A stretch of 51,495 nt of DNA from SZAS-103 sp038226665 (GCA_038226665.1 JBBRQI010000021.1:1-51495), one strand, 5' to 3'; numbered from the stretch's first letter, positions 44,585 to 51,495 are shown. The notes: generated by a model not told the origin, from the letters alone. Numbers and translations are program-made.

Positions 44585-45333
44585 AACTGCTCGCGATCGA
44601 AACCGCCACGGAAGCCTGTTCGGTCGCGTTGTGGATCGATGGCGACGTGCGCGAGCGTTTCGAGGTCGCACCACGCCGCCATGCGGAATTCGTGCTGCCA
44701 TGGGCGGATGGGTTGCTCGCTGACGCCGGCATCGCGAAATCGCAACTCGACGCGATCGCGGTCGGGCGCGGCCCTGGCGCGTTTACCGGCGTGCGCCTCG
44801 CGATCGCGCTCGCCCAAGGCATCGCGCTTGCGCTGGATCGGCCGATGCTCGCTGTTTCGACGCTTGCGGCATTGGCGATGGGCGCTTCCGACTGGCCCGT
44901 CGGCCTTGACATTAGGCGCTCTTCGACGCGCGACGCAGTGGGTCGCGAACGCGGCGCGTCGCTTTTAGTCGCGATCGACGCGCGCATGGGCGAAATCTAC
45001 TACGGTACTTTTGCGCGCGACGCCGATGGGCTCGTCACGGTGATCGATGCAGAGCATCTCGCGCGTCCCGATGCGGTCGTGCTACGCGACGGTTGCGAAT
45101 GGATCGGCGTCGGCACCGGTTTCGCGGCCGACGACGGCGCGTTGGTGAACATACTCGGCGCTTCGTTGTCGCGCTGCGACGCGAACGCATTGCCGCATGC
45201 CGCGGATGTCGCGCGCCTCGCGCAGCGCGCCTTTGAGAATGGCGAAGCCGTCGCACCGGAACGCATTGAACCGGCCTATCTTCGCGACAAGGTCGCGCTC
45301 ACGCTCGTCGAACAAAAAGCATCGCGCGGCTGA
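44581..45333 (+). CDS. tsaB: tRNA threonylcarbamoyladenosine synthesis protein TsaB
   Basis: 250 residues (family usually about 225-235). ASKHA-fold protein: MKLLAIETATEACSVALWID, RHAEFVLPWADGLLADAGI, VGRGPGAFTGVRLAIALAQG and LVAIDARMGEIYYGTFARD. TsaB is the inactive scaffold that, with TsaD and TsaE, transfers threonylcarbamoyl to A37 of ANN-decoding tRNAs; it is essential in many bacteria. About 17-20 extra residues (around 110-130, LDIRRSSTRDAVGRERGAS) lie between the STLAALAMGA helix and the VAIDAR strand, encoded by a hairpin-rich stretch (44924-44961). The ATG overlaps the yoaA stop. The yoaA-tsaB order is frequent in gammaproteobacteria. Confidence 0.94.
   Translation: MKLLAIETATEACSVALWIDGDVRERFEVAPRRHAEFVLPWADGLLADAGIAKSQLDAIAVGRGPGAFTGVRLAIALAQGIALALDRPMLAVSTLAALAMGASDWPVGLDIRRSSTRDAVGRERGASLLVAIDARMGEIYYGTFARDADGLVTVIDAEHLARPDAVVLRDGCEWIGVGTGFAADDGALVNILGASLSRCDANALPHAADVARLAQRAFENGEAVAPERIEPAYLRDKVALTLVEQKASRG
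44924..44961 (+). repeat. Imperfect inverted repeat in the tsaB insertion
   Basis: Outer 8-bp arms CGACGCGC (44924-44931) and GCGCGTCG (44954-44961) enclose an inner 6-bp pair CGCGAC (44929-44934) and GTCGCG (44942-44947). The outer and inner arms share a few bases, so only one of the two hairpins can form fully. The stretch encodes residues absent from other TsaB proteins. Confidence 0.5.
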
Positions 45334-45362
45334 TCCGCCGCACGATACTTTGGTGTGACAGT

Positions 45363-45385
45363 CCGGGCACGGATGGCCGGGCTTT
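45363..45385 (+). terminator. Possible weak terminator after tsaB
   Basis: CCGGGCA / TGGCCGG stem (45363-45369 and 45374-45380) with one mismatch, followed by GCTTTG. It lies 30 bases after the tsaB stop. The stem is short and the T run poor, so support is weak. Confidence 0.35.
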
Positions 45386-45414
45386 GTGCAGGGACGCACA
45401 TCAAGCTTGGAGGC

Positions 45415-45747
45415 TTATCGCGCGCGATTGGCGATGAAGTGGTACGCCAGCATGCCCACGCCGGCGGCGCCGATCAGCAAACCGAATGTGCCAGGGCTGT
45501 CGCTGTTCAGACGCAATGCGCTGACCAGGCCGAATGCGATGCCGACCGTCGTCAACACCAGTCCCCACTTCAACGCGGACAGGCGTCGGGCCTGTTCGTC
45601 GGCGACCAGCATCGACTTGACCAGATCCTCCGATACGTGGTTCTCGACCATCTGCTTGCGCAGGCGGGTCTCGACGATGACTTTGACCGCCATCACGACA
45701 CAGACGAACAGGGTGATCGGGATCAGGGCGTCGAAATCGATATTCAT
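45415..45747 (-). CDS. DUF6249-like membrane protein
   Basis: 110 residues. Helix 1 (about 9-24, PITLFVCVVMAVKVIV), a charged loop (ETRLRKQMVENHVSEDLVKS with ADEQARRLSALKWG), then helices at about 61-78 and 88-106. This topology and the EDLVKSM..ADEQARRLSALKWG loop fit the DUF6249 family of small membrane proteins. The ATG at 45747 has AAGGAG at good spacing. It diverges from an ECF sigma gene; such genes are commonly next to ECF/anti-sigma pairs in Xanthomonadales and may be part of the same response, which is inference. Confidence 0.75.
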   Translation of the reverse strand: MNIDFDALIPITLFVCVVMAVKVIVETRLRKQMVENHVSEDLVKSMLVADEQARRLSALKWGLVLTTVGIAFGLVSALRLNSDSPGTFGLLIGAAGVGMLAYHFIANRAR

Positions 45748-45829
45748 GGTTTTCTCCTTGGAATCCGGGGTAACGGCCCCGTTCGCAATGATGGACAGGG
45801 GCAGGGCGCGTCCGGTTGCACTCGATTGG

Positions 45830-45857
45830 GATCTTAGGATCTTAGGATCTTGCGATC
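45830..45857. repeat. Tandem GATC-containing octamers in the sigma-gene promoter region
   Basis: GATCTTAG, GATCTTAG, GATCTTGC and then GATCGCC: four GATC sites exactly eight bases apart, 51-78 bases upstream of the ECF sigma start and about 83 bases upstream of the DUF6249-like start. They could be an operator or overlap the promoter. The regular spacing is unlike the surrounding sequence. Confidence 0.6.
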
Positions 45858-45907
45858 GCCAGCCGCCCGCCTGCAACCATCTGCCCGGCGAACGTATCCT
45901 TCATGGC

Positions 45908-46471
45908 ATGAGCGACGATCATGAATTGGTGATGGCGGTGCTTGCGCGGACGCCCGCAGCGTTTGAGCAGCTGATCGCGCGCCACAAGGCCCTGGTCTGG
46001 CACGTCGTGTATCGGATGGTGAAACACCCGGAGGATGCGCGCGAATTGTCGCAGGACGTGTTCCTGCGCGTGCACCAGCGGTTGCATCAGTACCGGTTCG
46101 AGAGTTCGCTGGCGACATGGATTGGCCGTGTTGCATTCTCGGTCGCCAGTCGGCATTTGCAGAAGAAAAAGTTGCCGCTGGCCGAGTCGGCCGGCGACGA
46201 GGACGGCGATGCACTGGACGATGTCAGCGACGGTTTCGACCTTGAAGCGGCCTGCGCCGATCGCGAAACGATGCAGCACCTGAATGCCGCGATTGACGCA
46301 TTGCCGCCCGTGCAACGCACGCTGGTCACGCTTTATCATCTGGATGAGTTGGGCATCGCCGAGATCGGCACGATCACCGGGCTGCCCGAAGGCACGGTCA
46401 AGAATTACCTGTTTCGCGCGCGCCAGCGCCTGCGCCAGCTGCTCGAAACCCGATTGGGAGCGATCGCATGA
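45908..46471 (+). CDS. ECF-type RNA polymerase sigma factor
   Basis: 187 residues with only regions 2 and 4, as in ECF sigma factors. Region 2: AFEQLIARHKALVWHVVYRM, then HPEDARELSQDVFLRVHQRL and FESSLATWIGRVAFSVASRH. After an acidic linker (DEDGDALDDVSDG), region 4: ALPPVQRTLVTLYHLDELGI with the helix-turn-helix IAEIGTITGLPEGTVKNYLF. It directs RNA polymerase to stress promoters. The ATG at 45908 is close to another ATG in a different frame at 45903. The next gene, a membrane protein that overlaps by four bases (ATGA), is the likely anti-sigma factor. ECF sigmas of this kind usually transcribe their own operon. Confidence 0.93.
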   Translation: MSDDHELVMAVLARTPAAFEQLIARHKALVWHVVYRMVKHPEDARELSQDVFLRVHQRLHQYRFESSLATWIGRVAFSVASRHLQKKKLPLAESAGDEDGDALDDVSDGFDLEAACADRETMQHLNAAIDALPPVQRTLVTLYHLDELGIAEIGTITGLPEGTVKNYLFRARQRLRQLLETRLGAIA

Positions 46472-46908
46472 ACAACAACAGCTTTGATCATCATGGCCGC
46501 GACAACGACATGCGCCTGCAGGCCGAGGCCGAACGCGCCGAGCGCGAAGGGCTCCCGGCCGGACGCGATGCGCACGTGGACCGCTATCGCCTGATCGTGC
46601 GCGCGCTGCGCCAGCCGCTCGAACCGCAGCTGCCGGCGGATTTCGACACGCGTGTTGCGAAACTCGCGATGCAACGCGATGGCGACGGTTTCGAGGACGT
46701 GATGATCTCGCTGCTGCTGCTCGCGATGGGCGTCGGCGCGTTGCTGTACGTCGGTCCATCGCTCGCGCACATGGCGCAGTCGATGATCAGCATTTCGTTG
46801 CCGCCGTTGCCATGGCACCAGGTGGCGATGGCGGCGATCTGCATCGGCGTGGCCTGGGGCATCGATCAGGGATGGACACGCGCGCATCGCGGCTCTCGTC
46901 AATTCTGA
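46468..46908 (+). CDS. Probable membrane anti-sigma factor
   Basis: 146 residues. A hydrophilic, Arg/Glu-rich N-terminal part (residues 1-70, with DRYRLIVRALRQPLEPQLPA and DFDTRVAKLA), and then two membrane helices (about 77-97 VMISLLLLAMGVGALLYVGP and about 112-132). An N-terminal sigma-binding tail followed by membrane helices is the plan of ECF anti-sigma factors, and the gene overlaps the sigma gene (ATGA). There is no zinc HxxxCxxC motif, so it is not of the ZAS type. The call rests on position and topology, not on homology. Confidence 0.7.
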   Translation: MNNNSFDHHGRDNDMRLQAEAERAEREGLPAGRDAHVDRYRLIVRALRQPLEPQLPADFDTRVAKLAMQRDGDGFEDVMISLLLLAMGVGALLYVGPSLAHMAQSMISISLPPLPWHQVAMAAICIGVAWGIDQGWTRAHRGSRQF

Positions 46909-46953
46909 CGGTCAGCTTTGGGCCAAGGCATCGCTAATCGACACATCACGCCA

Positions 46954-47619
46954 TCACTTGTGCGCCGTCGTGCCCCAGATCGCCTGCAGGCGACGCTCGC
47001 GCCCGCAGCCAATGCGGTAGCGGTCGTAGTACTCAGGATTCTTCTTGGTGAAATGCTGGTGGTATTCCTCGGCCGCATAGAACGGCCCGGCATTCGCGAT
47101 CTGCACGGCAATCTGTTGCTTGAACGCACCCGATTTCTGCAACGCATCCTTGTACGCCTGCGCCTGTTTCATCTGCGCGGCGTCATGGGTGAAGATCATG
47201 CTGCGGTATTCGTCGCCGGTGTCGCAGGCCTGGCCGCCGACCTGGGTCGGGTCGATGTCGTGCCAGTAGATGTCGAGCAGTTTCGTGTAACTGACTTTTG
47301 CCGGATCGTAATGCACTTCGACCGTTTCGACGTGGCCGGTGGTGCCGGTCGAGACATCGTCGTAACTCGGATTGGCGACGTGACCGCCGCTGTATCCGGA
47401 GATCGCGACGATGACACCGGGCACGTCGTCGAAGGCGTGTTCCATCGTCCAGAAGCAGCCGCCGGCGAAGGTTGCGATGGCGGATTTGGCACTGGAAACC
47501 GTGCTGATCGGCGTGACATTCGCCCTTGGCGCTTGCGCTGCCAGAGTGCCGCCAGCGCATGCAAGCAGAACCGACATGGCAATCAACGCGGCGATGGGGC
47601 GGATCGAATTCTTGCGCAT
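46954..47619 (-). CDS. msrA: Exported peptide-methionine (S)-S-oxide reductase MsrA
   Basis: 221 residues with an N-terminal export signal (RPIAALIAMSVLLACAGGTL). It may be cleaved by signal peptidase I at LAAQ or by the lipoprotein peptidase before the Cys in LLAC, which is a weak lipobox. The mature enzyme has the catalytic GGCFWTMEHAF, then SGYSGGHVANPSYDDVSTGT and GHVETVEVHYDP, the GGQACDTGDEYRSM region, and AEEYHQHF. A Cys near the end (YRIGCGRER) may be the resolving one. It reduces S-methionine sulfoxide in exported proteins. It starts one base after the msrB stop (TGAGATG), so the two are translationally coupled. Confidence 0.93.
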   Translation of the reverse strand: MRKNSIRPIAALIAMSVLLACAGGTLAAQAPRANVTPISTVSSAKSAIATFAGGCFWTMEHAFDDVPGVIVAISGYSGGHVANPSYDDVSTGTTGHVETVEVHYDPAKVSYTKLLDIYWHDIDPTQVGGQACDTGDEYRSMIFTHDAAQMKQAQAYKDALQKSGAFKQQIAVQIANAGPFYAAEEYHQHFTKKNPEYYDRYRIGCGRERRLQAIWGTTAHK

Positions 47620-47620
47620 C

Positions 47621-48154
47621 TCAAGTCCTCAAAGCGGGCAGCGGCTGGCCCTTCGGGATGAAGTTCAAGGCGACGCCGTTGTTGCACCAGCGTTCGCCGC
47701 GCGGTTGCGGGCCGTCGTCGAACCTGTGGCCTTGGTGGCCGCCGCAACGCACGCAGTGGTATTCGGTGCGTTCCTCGATGAGCTTGAAGTCTTTCTTGAA
47801 TGCGGTATGGCCCGGGATCGACTGGGTGAAACTCGGCCAGCCGGTGCCGCTCTCGAACTTGTTCGCGCTGGCGAACAGCGGCAGGAAACAGGCCGCGCAG
47901 ACGAAGGTGCCATCGCGATGTTCGTTCAACAACGGGCTCGTGCCCGCGCGCTCGGTGTCTTCCTCGAACAGAACGCTGTAAGCGGCGGGCGGCAGCAGCT
48001 TGCGCCACGCATCGAGCGGCTTGCGCAGCGGCGGGATGATGACGTTGATCGCCGTGCTTGCGGCGTTGAGGGTGCCCGTAGCGTTTGCAAGCCTCGGTAG
48101 AATCGGCAGCGCGGCGAGCGCGACCATGGATTGCAGCAGGGTGCGACGTTGCAT
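47621..48154 (-). CDS. msrB: Exported peptide-methionine (R)-S-oxide reductase MsrB
   Basis: 177 residues. The N-terminus MQRRTLLQSMVALAALPILP has a twin-arginine pair before a hydrophobic stretch (Tat-like, with a modest match to RRxFLK) and a cleavage region near ANATG. The mature MsrB domain binds zinc with two CxxC pairs (CAAC and CVRCGGH), has the GWPSF motif and the catalytic cysteine in RWCNNGVALNF. It repairs the R-stereoisomer, complementing MsrA. A zinc-bearing protein folded before export would explain a Tat signal. It is the first gene of the msrB-msrA operon. Confidence 0.92.
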   Translation of the reverse strand: MQRRTLLQSMVALAALPILPRLANATGTLNAASTAINVIIPPLRKPLDAWRKLLPPAAYSVLFEEDTERAGTSPLLNEHRDGTFVCAACFLPLFASANKFESGTGWPSFTQSIPGHTAFKKDFKLIEERTEYHCVRCGGHQGHRFDDGPQPRGERWCNNGVALNFIPKGQPLPALRT

Positions 48155-48248
48155 GGAATTCTCACGACGGAACGCCGACGGTTTGCGGCCTGCGTGCAGG
48201 ATCAGCGATGGTGCGTTCGGCCGGCGTGAAGCCGAAGGCCGGGGCGAT

Positions 48249-48377
48249 TCACGCGGCGCTAGCGATCGCCTGCGCGAACGAGATCCCGAGGCCGTCTGGA
48301 GCGACGCACAGCGCAAGCCGGATCCCTTCCTCCGGCTGATTCATCGGCGGCATCACGAAACGCGCACTGCGCGACAT
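48249..48377 (-). CDS. Possible 42-residue small protein
   Basis: Doubtful. Opens MSRSARFVMPPMNQPEEGIR and ends FAQAIASAA. GGAGA lies seven bases before ATG 48377, the only real support. No family or membrane segment. It lies about 95 bases upstream of msrB on the same strand. Confidence 0.28.
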   Translation of the reverse strand: MSRSARFVMPPMNQPEEGIRLALCVAPDGLGISFAQAIASAA

Positions 48378-48484
48378 GGTACGTCTCCGGTTGGTTGCAG
48401 GCGTGTCGATCGCATCGTGCGCCGACTTGCACGAGCGTGGAAGTTGTCGCGGAACTCCCTTGCGCCGGCGTTTCCGCCCTCCGC

Positions 48485-48967
48485 TCACTGCATGTAGGTC
48501 TTGATGAGTTCCTTGAAGTCGGCATCGGACCTGCATCCCGATCTTGCGCCGCCAGGCATCGTGACTTCGCACGTGTAAGGCGCGACGTCCGCCGACTTCT
48601 GTCCCGGCTTGCCGCGCCAGGAATAGCTGCCAAAGGTCGTTCCGCCGATGGCGTCGGACAAGGTCGTGCTTTTCCAGACGGTACCCAACGACGAACTGGT
48701 GTTTTCGATCTGCACGAAACACTTCTCGAGTTGCGCGTTGTAGTGACCCTTGAAACTTGCCGAAGGCTGGCTGTCCCAACCGAGCAACCTGAAACGCGCA
48801 TGCGCCTGGTCCGCGCATAGCTGCTGCTGCGCTGTGATACCCCTGGATGCGGCCACCTCCTGCACATGCTGCTTGTGACCCTTGAGCGCGAGGACTTGCG
48901 CATTGAATTGCCATGCAACCAAGCCGGCCAGCATCAGCAGCACGAGGACGATGATGATCGATTTCAT
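48485..48967 (-). CDS. Hypothetical protein with N-terminal membrane anchor, 160 aa
   Basis: One N-terminal helix (SIIIVLVLLMLAGLVAWQF, residues 3-21) is followed by a hydrophilic periplasmic domain of about 135 residues with four cysteines (LCADQ, KCFVQ, YTCEV, GCRSD), enough for two disulphides. Trp/Tyr/Gly-rich strands are seen (FGSYSWRG, TVWKSTTL). The N-terminus lacks a classical cleavage site and is probably a membrane anchor. Not recognised. It stands alone, upstream of the Msr operon in the same direction. Oxidative folding of its cysteines next to a methionine-repair operon is a coincidence until shown otherwise. Confidence 0.65.
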   Translation of the reverse strand: MKSIIIVLVLLMLAGLVAWQFNAQVLALKGHKQHVQEVAASRGITAQQQLCADQAHARFRLLGWDSQPSASFKGHYNAQLEKCFVQIENTSSSLGTVWKSTTLSDAIGGTTFGSYSWRGKPGQKSADVAPYTCEVTMPGGARSGCRSDADFKELIKTYMQ

Positions 48968-49536
48968 TGCAGGTGTTCCAGCGCTTCAGGGGGCAGGCCA
49001 AGTCGTTACGATCATGCACCGGCTTTCCCGTGCGCGGAAGAGCCTTCGTCGGCCAGCATGATAACCAGAACGCTGCGATCAACCGTCGTCCGCGAATCGT
49101 TGTCCGCAGCGACGAAAAGCAGCGGGTCAGCGGATGCGAGGAATTGCGTGCTTCCCATCGATGGGAAGCAGATCAAGCCGGGCCTACTGGAAGCCGCCCT
49201 GTAAGAGTGGAGCGAAAGTTGCCTGGCCCGACGCAGGGACACACAAGGGACAACGAGCATTTAGAAAAGGCAACATTTGACAAGATCAAACCACACACAA
49301 TGAATCGCATCGCTATTGCTTAACGTAATAGCGAATTGTGGATGGTTGCGCAAAAGGGGTTTGCAATCAGATGACGGGTTCGCATCCTGTTGCCAGCAGC
49401 GTGAAGCCGCGTCCACCGGACCATTCCCGTTTGGCATCGATCAAGTCCGCATTCAACCTGATCCCAAGGGGCGCGAGATGCGCTTAACAGCGACTCCAGT
49501 AATTTACGACCTGGGCTAGACCTTGCCCTTCAGGCC
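48968..49536. other. Long intergenic stretch, no gene recognised
   Basis: About 570 bases, more AT-rich in the middle (49205-49400). It contains an inverted repeat TCGCTATT-N9-AATAGCGA at 49310-49334. No ORF with a recognisable product or good ribosome binding site was found. It presumably holds the divergent promoters of the anchored 160-residue protein and mlaC. An unseen small RNA is possible. Confidence 0.5.
49310..49334. promoter_or_regulatory. Inverted repeat, possible operator
   Basis: TCGCTATT and AATAGCGA, a perfect 8-bp dyad with a 9-base spacer (GCTTAACGT), in an AT-rich zone about 200 bases before mlaC. No T run follows, so it is not a terminator. It may be a protein binding site. 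Confidence 0.3.
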
Positions 49537-50250
49537 ATGGGAGAAACGACATTGATGTCGATGCATTTCGCTCCAGCCTGCTTTCGTGCGCTGGATTTTC
49601 GTGGACGCCTGTTGCTGGTGTTCGTCTCGATCTGTCTTGCGTTCGTCTGCGGAGCAGCGCGCGCTGACATCCCGGCTTCCGCTCCAGCCAGGTTATTGCA
49701 GTCCAGCACCGATCGGGTGATCAGCACGCTGGCAGAGCGCCGCATCGAGTTCAGCTCCAATCCGGCCGCGTTGCATGCGTTCATTCGCGGGGAGTTGACC
49801 AACACGTTCGATCGCACGTACGCCGCGCGGCTCGTACTTGGCAGCAGCGCTACGGGTACGAGCGACGACGACATCCGCGCATTCGCGGATGCGCTCATCG
49901 ACAATTTGCTGGATCGCTACAGCCCCTCGCTACTCAAGCTCAATCCGGTGCTGAACCTCAAGGTCGCTTCCCAGGTTTCGCTGCGCGGCGGCTCCATCGT
50001 CAAAGTGATGAGCGTGATCGTTCGCAGCAACGGCATGCCGGTGTCGGTGGATTGTCTGTTCCACCAGAATGCCGGGCAGTGGCAAGTGTTCGACGTGATC
50101 GTCGAAGGGATCTCGTTCGTGCAGACCTTCCGTATCGTGTTCGCCGGCGACCTGCACGCGAAGTCGCTGGCACGCATCACCGAGGACTTGCGCAACGACA
50201 AGATGCAGGTCGCGCCGATTTCCCTCGATGCTCCCCTCGGCAAGCACTGA
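49537..50250 (+). CDS. mlaC: MlaC-like phospholipid-binding periplasmic protein
   Basis: 237 residues. Signal peptide (FRGRLLLVFVSICLAFVCGA, cleavage near ARADIP). The mature part has the MlaC/Ttg2D pattern: ALHAFIRGELTNTFDRTYAA, then FADALIDNLLDRYSPSLLKL, VDCLFHQNAGQWQVFDVIVE and GISFVQTFRIVFAGDL. MlaC carries phospholipids across the periplasm between the MlaA-porin complex and MlaFEDB in the inner membrane. The start is uncertain: ATG 49537, or ATG 49555 with GGGAG upstream. It is followed after one base by mlaA. Usually mlaC lies with mlaFED; those are not seen here, so this pair may be a second copy or a split system. Confidence 0.85.
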   Translation: MGETTLMSMHFAPACFRALDFRGRLLLVFVSICLAFVCGAARADIPASAPARLLQSSTDRVISTLAERRIEFSSNPAALHAFIRGELTNTFDRTYAARLVLGSSATGTSDDDIRAFADALIDNLLDRYSPSLLKLNPVLNLKVASQVSLRGGSIVKVMSVIVRSNGMPVSVDCLFHQNAGQWQVFDVIVEGISFVQTFRIVFAGDLHAKSLARITEDLRNDKMQVAPISLDAPLGKH

Positions 50251-50251
50251 G

Positions 50252-51157
50252 ATGCGTAATTCCGCATCCGCTTCTGTCGCCGCTGCAAATATGCCGCGCA
50301 TGGCGATCTTGTTGGCATTGCTTGCCGCGTTGCCGGCATGGGCGCAGCAGCCGATTGCGGCGGAAACAAGCGATGTGGCCGGTGCGTCCTCCGCGAGGCC
50401 TGCGAAACAGCCCACGCAAGCTGCGTCACCACCCATGCAAAGCAGTGAATCCCCGCGTCAAACTGCGGATGACGATGCGGAATTGCCCGCCTATCTTCGG
50501 CGCGGCGCAACCGATGCCAACAACCTCGCTTACGATCCTTGGGAGCGCTACAACCGCCGCGTCTACCGGTTCAACAAGAAGGCCGATCATGTCGCGAAGT
50601 GGGCCGCGCAGACATACGTCCGGATCACGCCGGAGCCGGTCCGCAACAGCGTCGGTCGTTTCTACGAAAATCTGGGCGAGCCGATCAGCGCGGCGAATTT
50701 GCTGCTGCAGGGACATCCGGTCTCCGCATGCAAATCGCTGGGCCGTTTCGCGGTCAATGCCACCGTCGGCATCGGCGGCTTGTTCGATCCCGCGACCCGA
50801 ATGCGTATTCCCGCGTACGACGAGGATTTTGGGCAGACGCTCGGCCGCTGGGGCTGGCGTCGATCGCGTTATTTCATGCTCCCGTTTTTCGGACCCGGCA
50901 CGCTGCGCGATCGCTTCGGTGCGCTGGCCGACTCGCAGCTCGGGCCGTACAAGTATTTTCATCCCGTCGAAGTGCGGGTCGGCGTGGAGGGCATGGAGTT
51001 GATCGACAAGCGCGCGCAGATTCTGCCGCTCGAGGATCTCGGTGCCGGGCTCGAGGACGAATATGTGTTGGTGCGCGAAGCGTGGACCCAACATCGCATG
51101 CATCAGATCGACGATCAGACCGTCAACGCGCTCGACGAACCGCAAGAGATTCGCTGA
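50252..51157 (+). CDS. mlaA: MlaA/VacJ-family protein without a lipobox
   Basis: 301 residues. The N-terminus has a signal peptide (MAILLALLAALPAWAQQ, cleavage at WAQQ) and no Cys, so it is not a lipoprotein as in E. coli MlaA. A Pro/Ala/Ser-rich linker follows (about 35-85). The MlaA domain is well conserved: NLAYDPWERYNRRVYRFNKK, then ITPEPVRNSVGRFYENLGEP, AVNATVGIGGLFDPATRMRI, YDEDFGQTLGRWGWRRSRYF and MLPFFGPGTLRDR. It removes mislocalised phospholipids from the outer leaflet of the outer membrane. ATG 50252 follows the mlaC stop by one base (TGAGATG), so the pair is an operon. Membrane attachment without the lipid must rest on the hydrophobic domain itself or a partner porin. Confidence 0.88.
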   Translation: MRNSASASVAAANMPRMAILLALLAALPAWAQQPIAAETSDVAGASSARPAKQPTQAASPPMQSSESPRQTADDDAELPAYLRRGATDANNLAYDPWERYNRRVYRFNKKADHVAKWAAQTYVRITPEPVRNSVGRFYENLGEPISAANLLLQGHPVSACKSLGRFAVNATVGIGGLFDPATRMRIPAYDEDFGQTLGRWGWRRSRYFMLPFFGPGTLRDRFGALADSQLGPYKYFHPVEVRVGVEGMELIDKRAQILPLEDLGAGLEDEYVLVREAWTQHRMHQIDDQTVNALDEPQEIR

Positions 51158-51200
51158 GCAATTCATTGAGTCTTTCGAAGTATTCCCTCTAGCGAGTGTG

Positions 51201-51437
51201 TCACGGCAGGTCGGAAATGACGGCTTGCGCGATTTCATCCAGGCCTGTCGCACTTCCAATTGCGTACGCTGCCTGCAAATTCGCATTAGCCATCACCAGC
51301 CGCTTCGGCCCGGCGTTTCCGAAATTGATTTGCGCGCAAAGCGTTTTCTGAATCGTGACTGGCAGGCGATTGACTGCTGTCGGCCAGGTCAGCAGTGGAC
51401 GCTTACGTTCGCAGCATGCCGTCCGGAAAGCAGACAT
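51201..51437 (-). CDS. Doubtful 78-residue open frame
   Basis: Begins MSAFRTACCERKRPLLTWPT and ends MANANLQAAYAIGSATGLDE and 10 more residues. Not recognised; no ribosome binding site seen. The second half resembles an ordinary soluble helical segment, so it may be the remnant of a longer gene. The remaining bases to the window end (51438-51495) include a T run and no gene. Confidence 0.25.
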   Translation of the reverse strand: MSAFRTACCERKRPLLTWPTAVNRLPVTIQKTLCAQINFGNAGPKRLVMANANLQAAYAIGSATGLDEIAQAVISDLP

Positions 51438-51495
51438 TCGATTCGGCCTTCAGCGGACATTTGGTATTTTTTTACGGCATCTCTCTTGATTCGCC

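Noticed and set aside
1..51495. CRISPR array, tRNA, rRNA or prophage
   Set aside because: No regularly spaced repeats of 25-40 bases, no cloverleaf with a CCA end, no rRNA core sequence and no phage structural gene were seen.

Overview
The window is chromosomal DNA of a GC-rich gammaproteobacterium. The best guess is Xanthomonadales (Lysobacterales), perhaps Rhodanobacteraceae. This rests on a gammaproteobacterial housekeeping set (RelA without a working hydrolase, HrpA, RecQ, PBP1b, YoaA, TsaB, MlaA/MlaC), on codon use rich in GCG/CGC/GTC/GAC, and on small envelope and stress genes typical of that order. No 16S rRNA or tRNA gene is visible, so the assignment is an inference.

Layout. 1-6500 is accessory and partly decayed. 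An IS1595-family element end has cut off the C-terminus of an ABC1/UbiB-type kinase. Next come two paralogous glycine-zipper genes that share the same type of terminator hairpin, a DUF1328 membrane peptide, the C-terminal stub of a cardiolipin synthase, and a secreted esterase. 6500-16200 holds a DUF2785 protein divergent from an AmtB ammonium channel, a WXXGXW-repeat secreted protein with an Ala/Lys/Asp-rich tail, a frameshifted SolA-like FAD oxidase, an exported M1 aminopeptidase and an outer-membrane barrel-like protein. 16200-26700 holds an EVE-HNH type nuclease gene broken by an in-frame UGA, a large FAD dehydrogenase convergent with a GAF-GAF-GGDEF-EAL protein, a LysR regulator, a GNAT acetyltransferase, a membrane LytTR regulator, an acyltransferase and an ICMT-like methyltransferase.

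26700-45400 is the housekeeping core. recQ and hrpA diverge; relA is followed by a TPR-like membrane protein; a two-domain glycosyltransferase diverges from a tight operon of mrcB (PBP1b), a lipoprotein, yoaA/dinG and tsaB. 45400-51500 holds an ECF sigma factor, its probable anti-sigma factor and a divergent DUF6249-like membrane protein, then exported MsrB and MsrA (periplasmic methionine-sulfoxide repair), then an MlaC/MlaA pair for outer-membrane lipid asymmetry.

The most unusual sequence signal is an 87-bp palindromic element (29370-29456) inside hrpA. It has perfect 27-bp inverted arms, is exactly 29 codons long, and leaves the reading frame open. A second, less regular hairpin-bearing insertion sits in frame inside tsaB. 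Together they suggest a palindromic repeat family that tolerates, or exploits, insertion into essential or important genes. The interrupted EVE-HNH nuclease and the IS-truncated kinase are the other points to check. No CRISPR array, prophage or complete defence island is visible.
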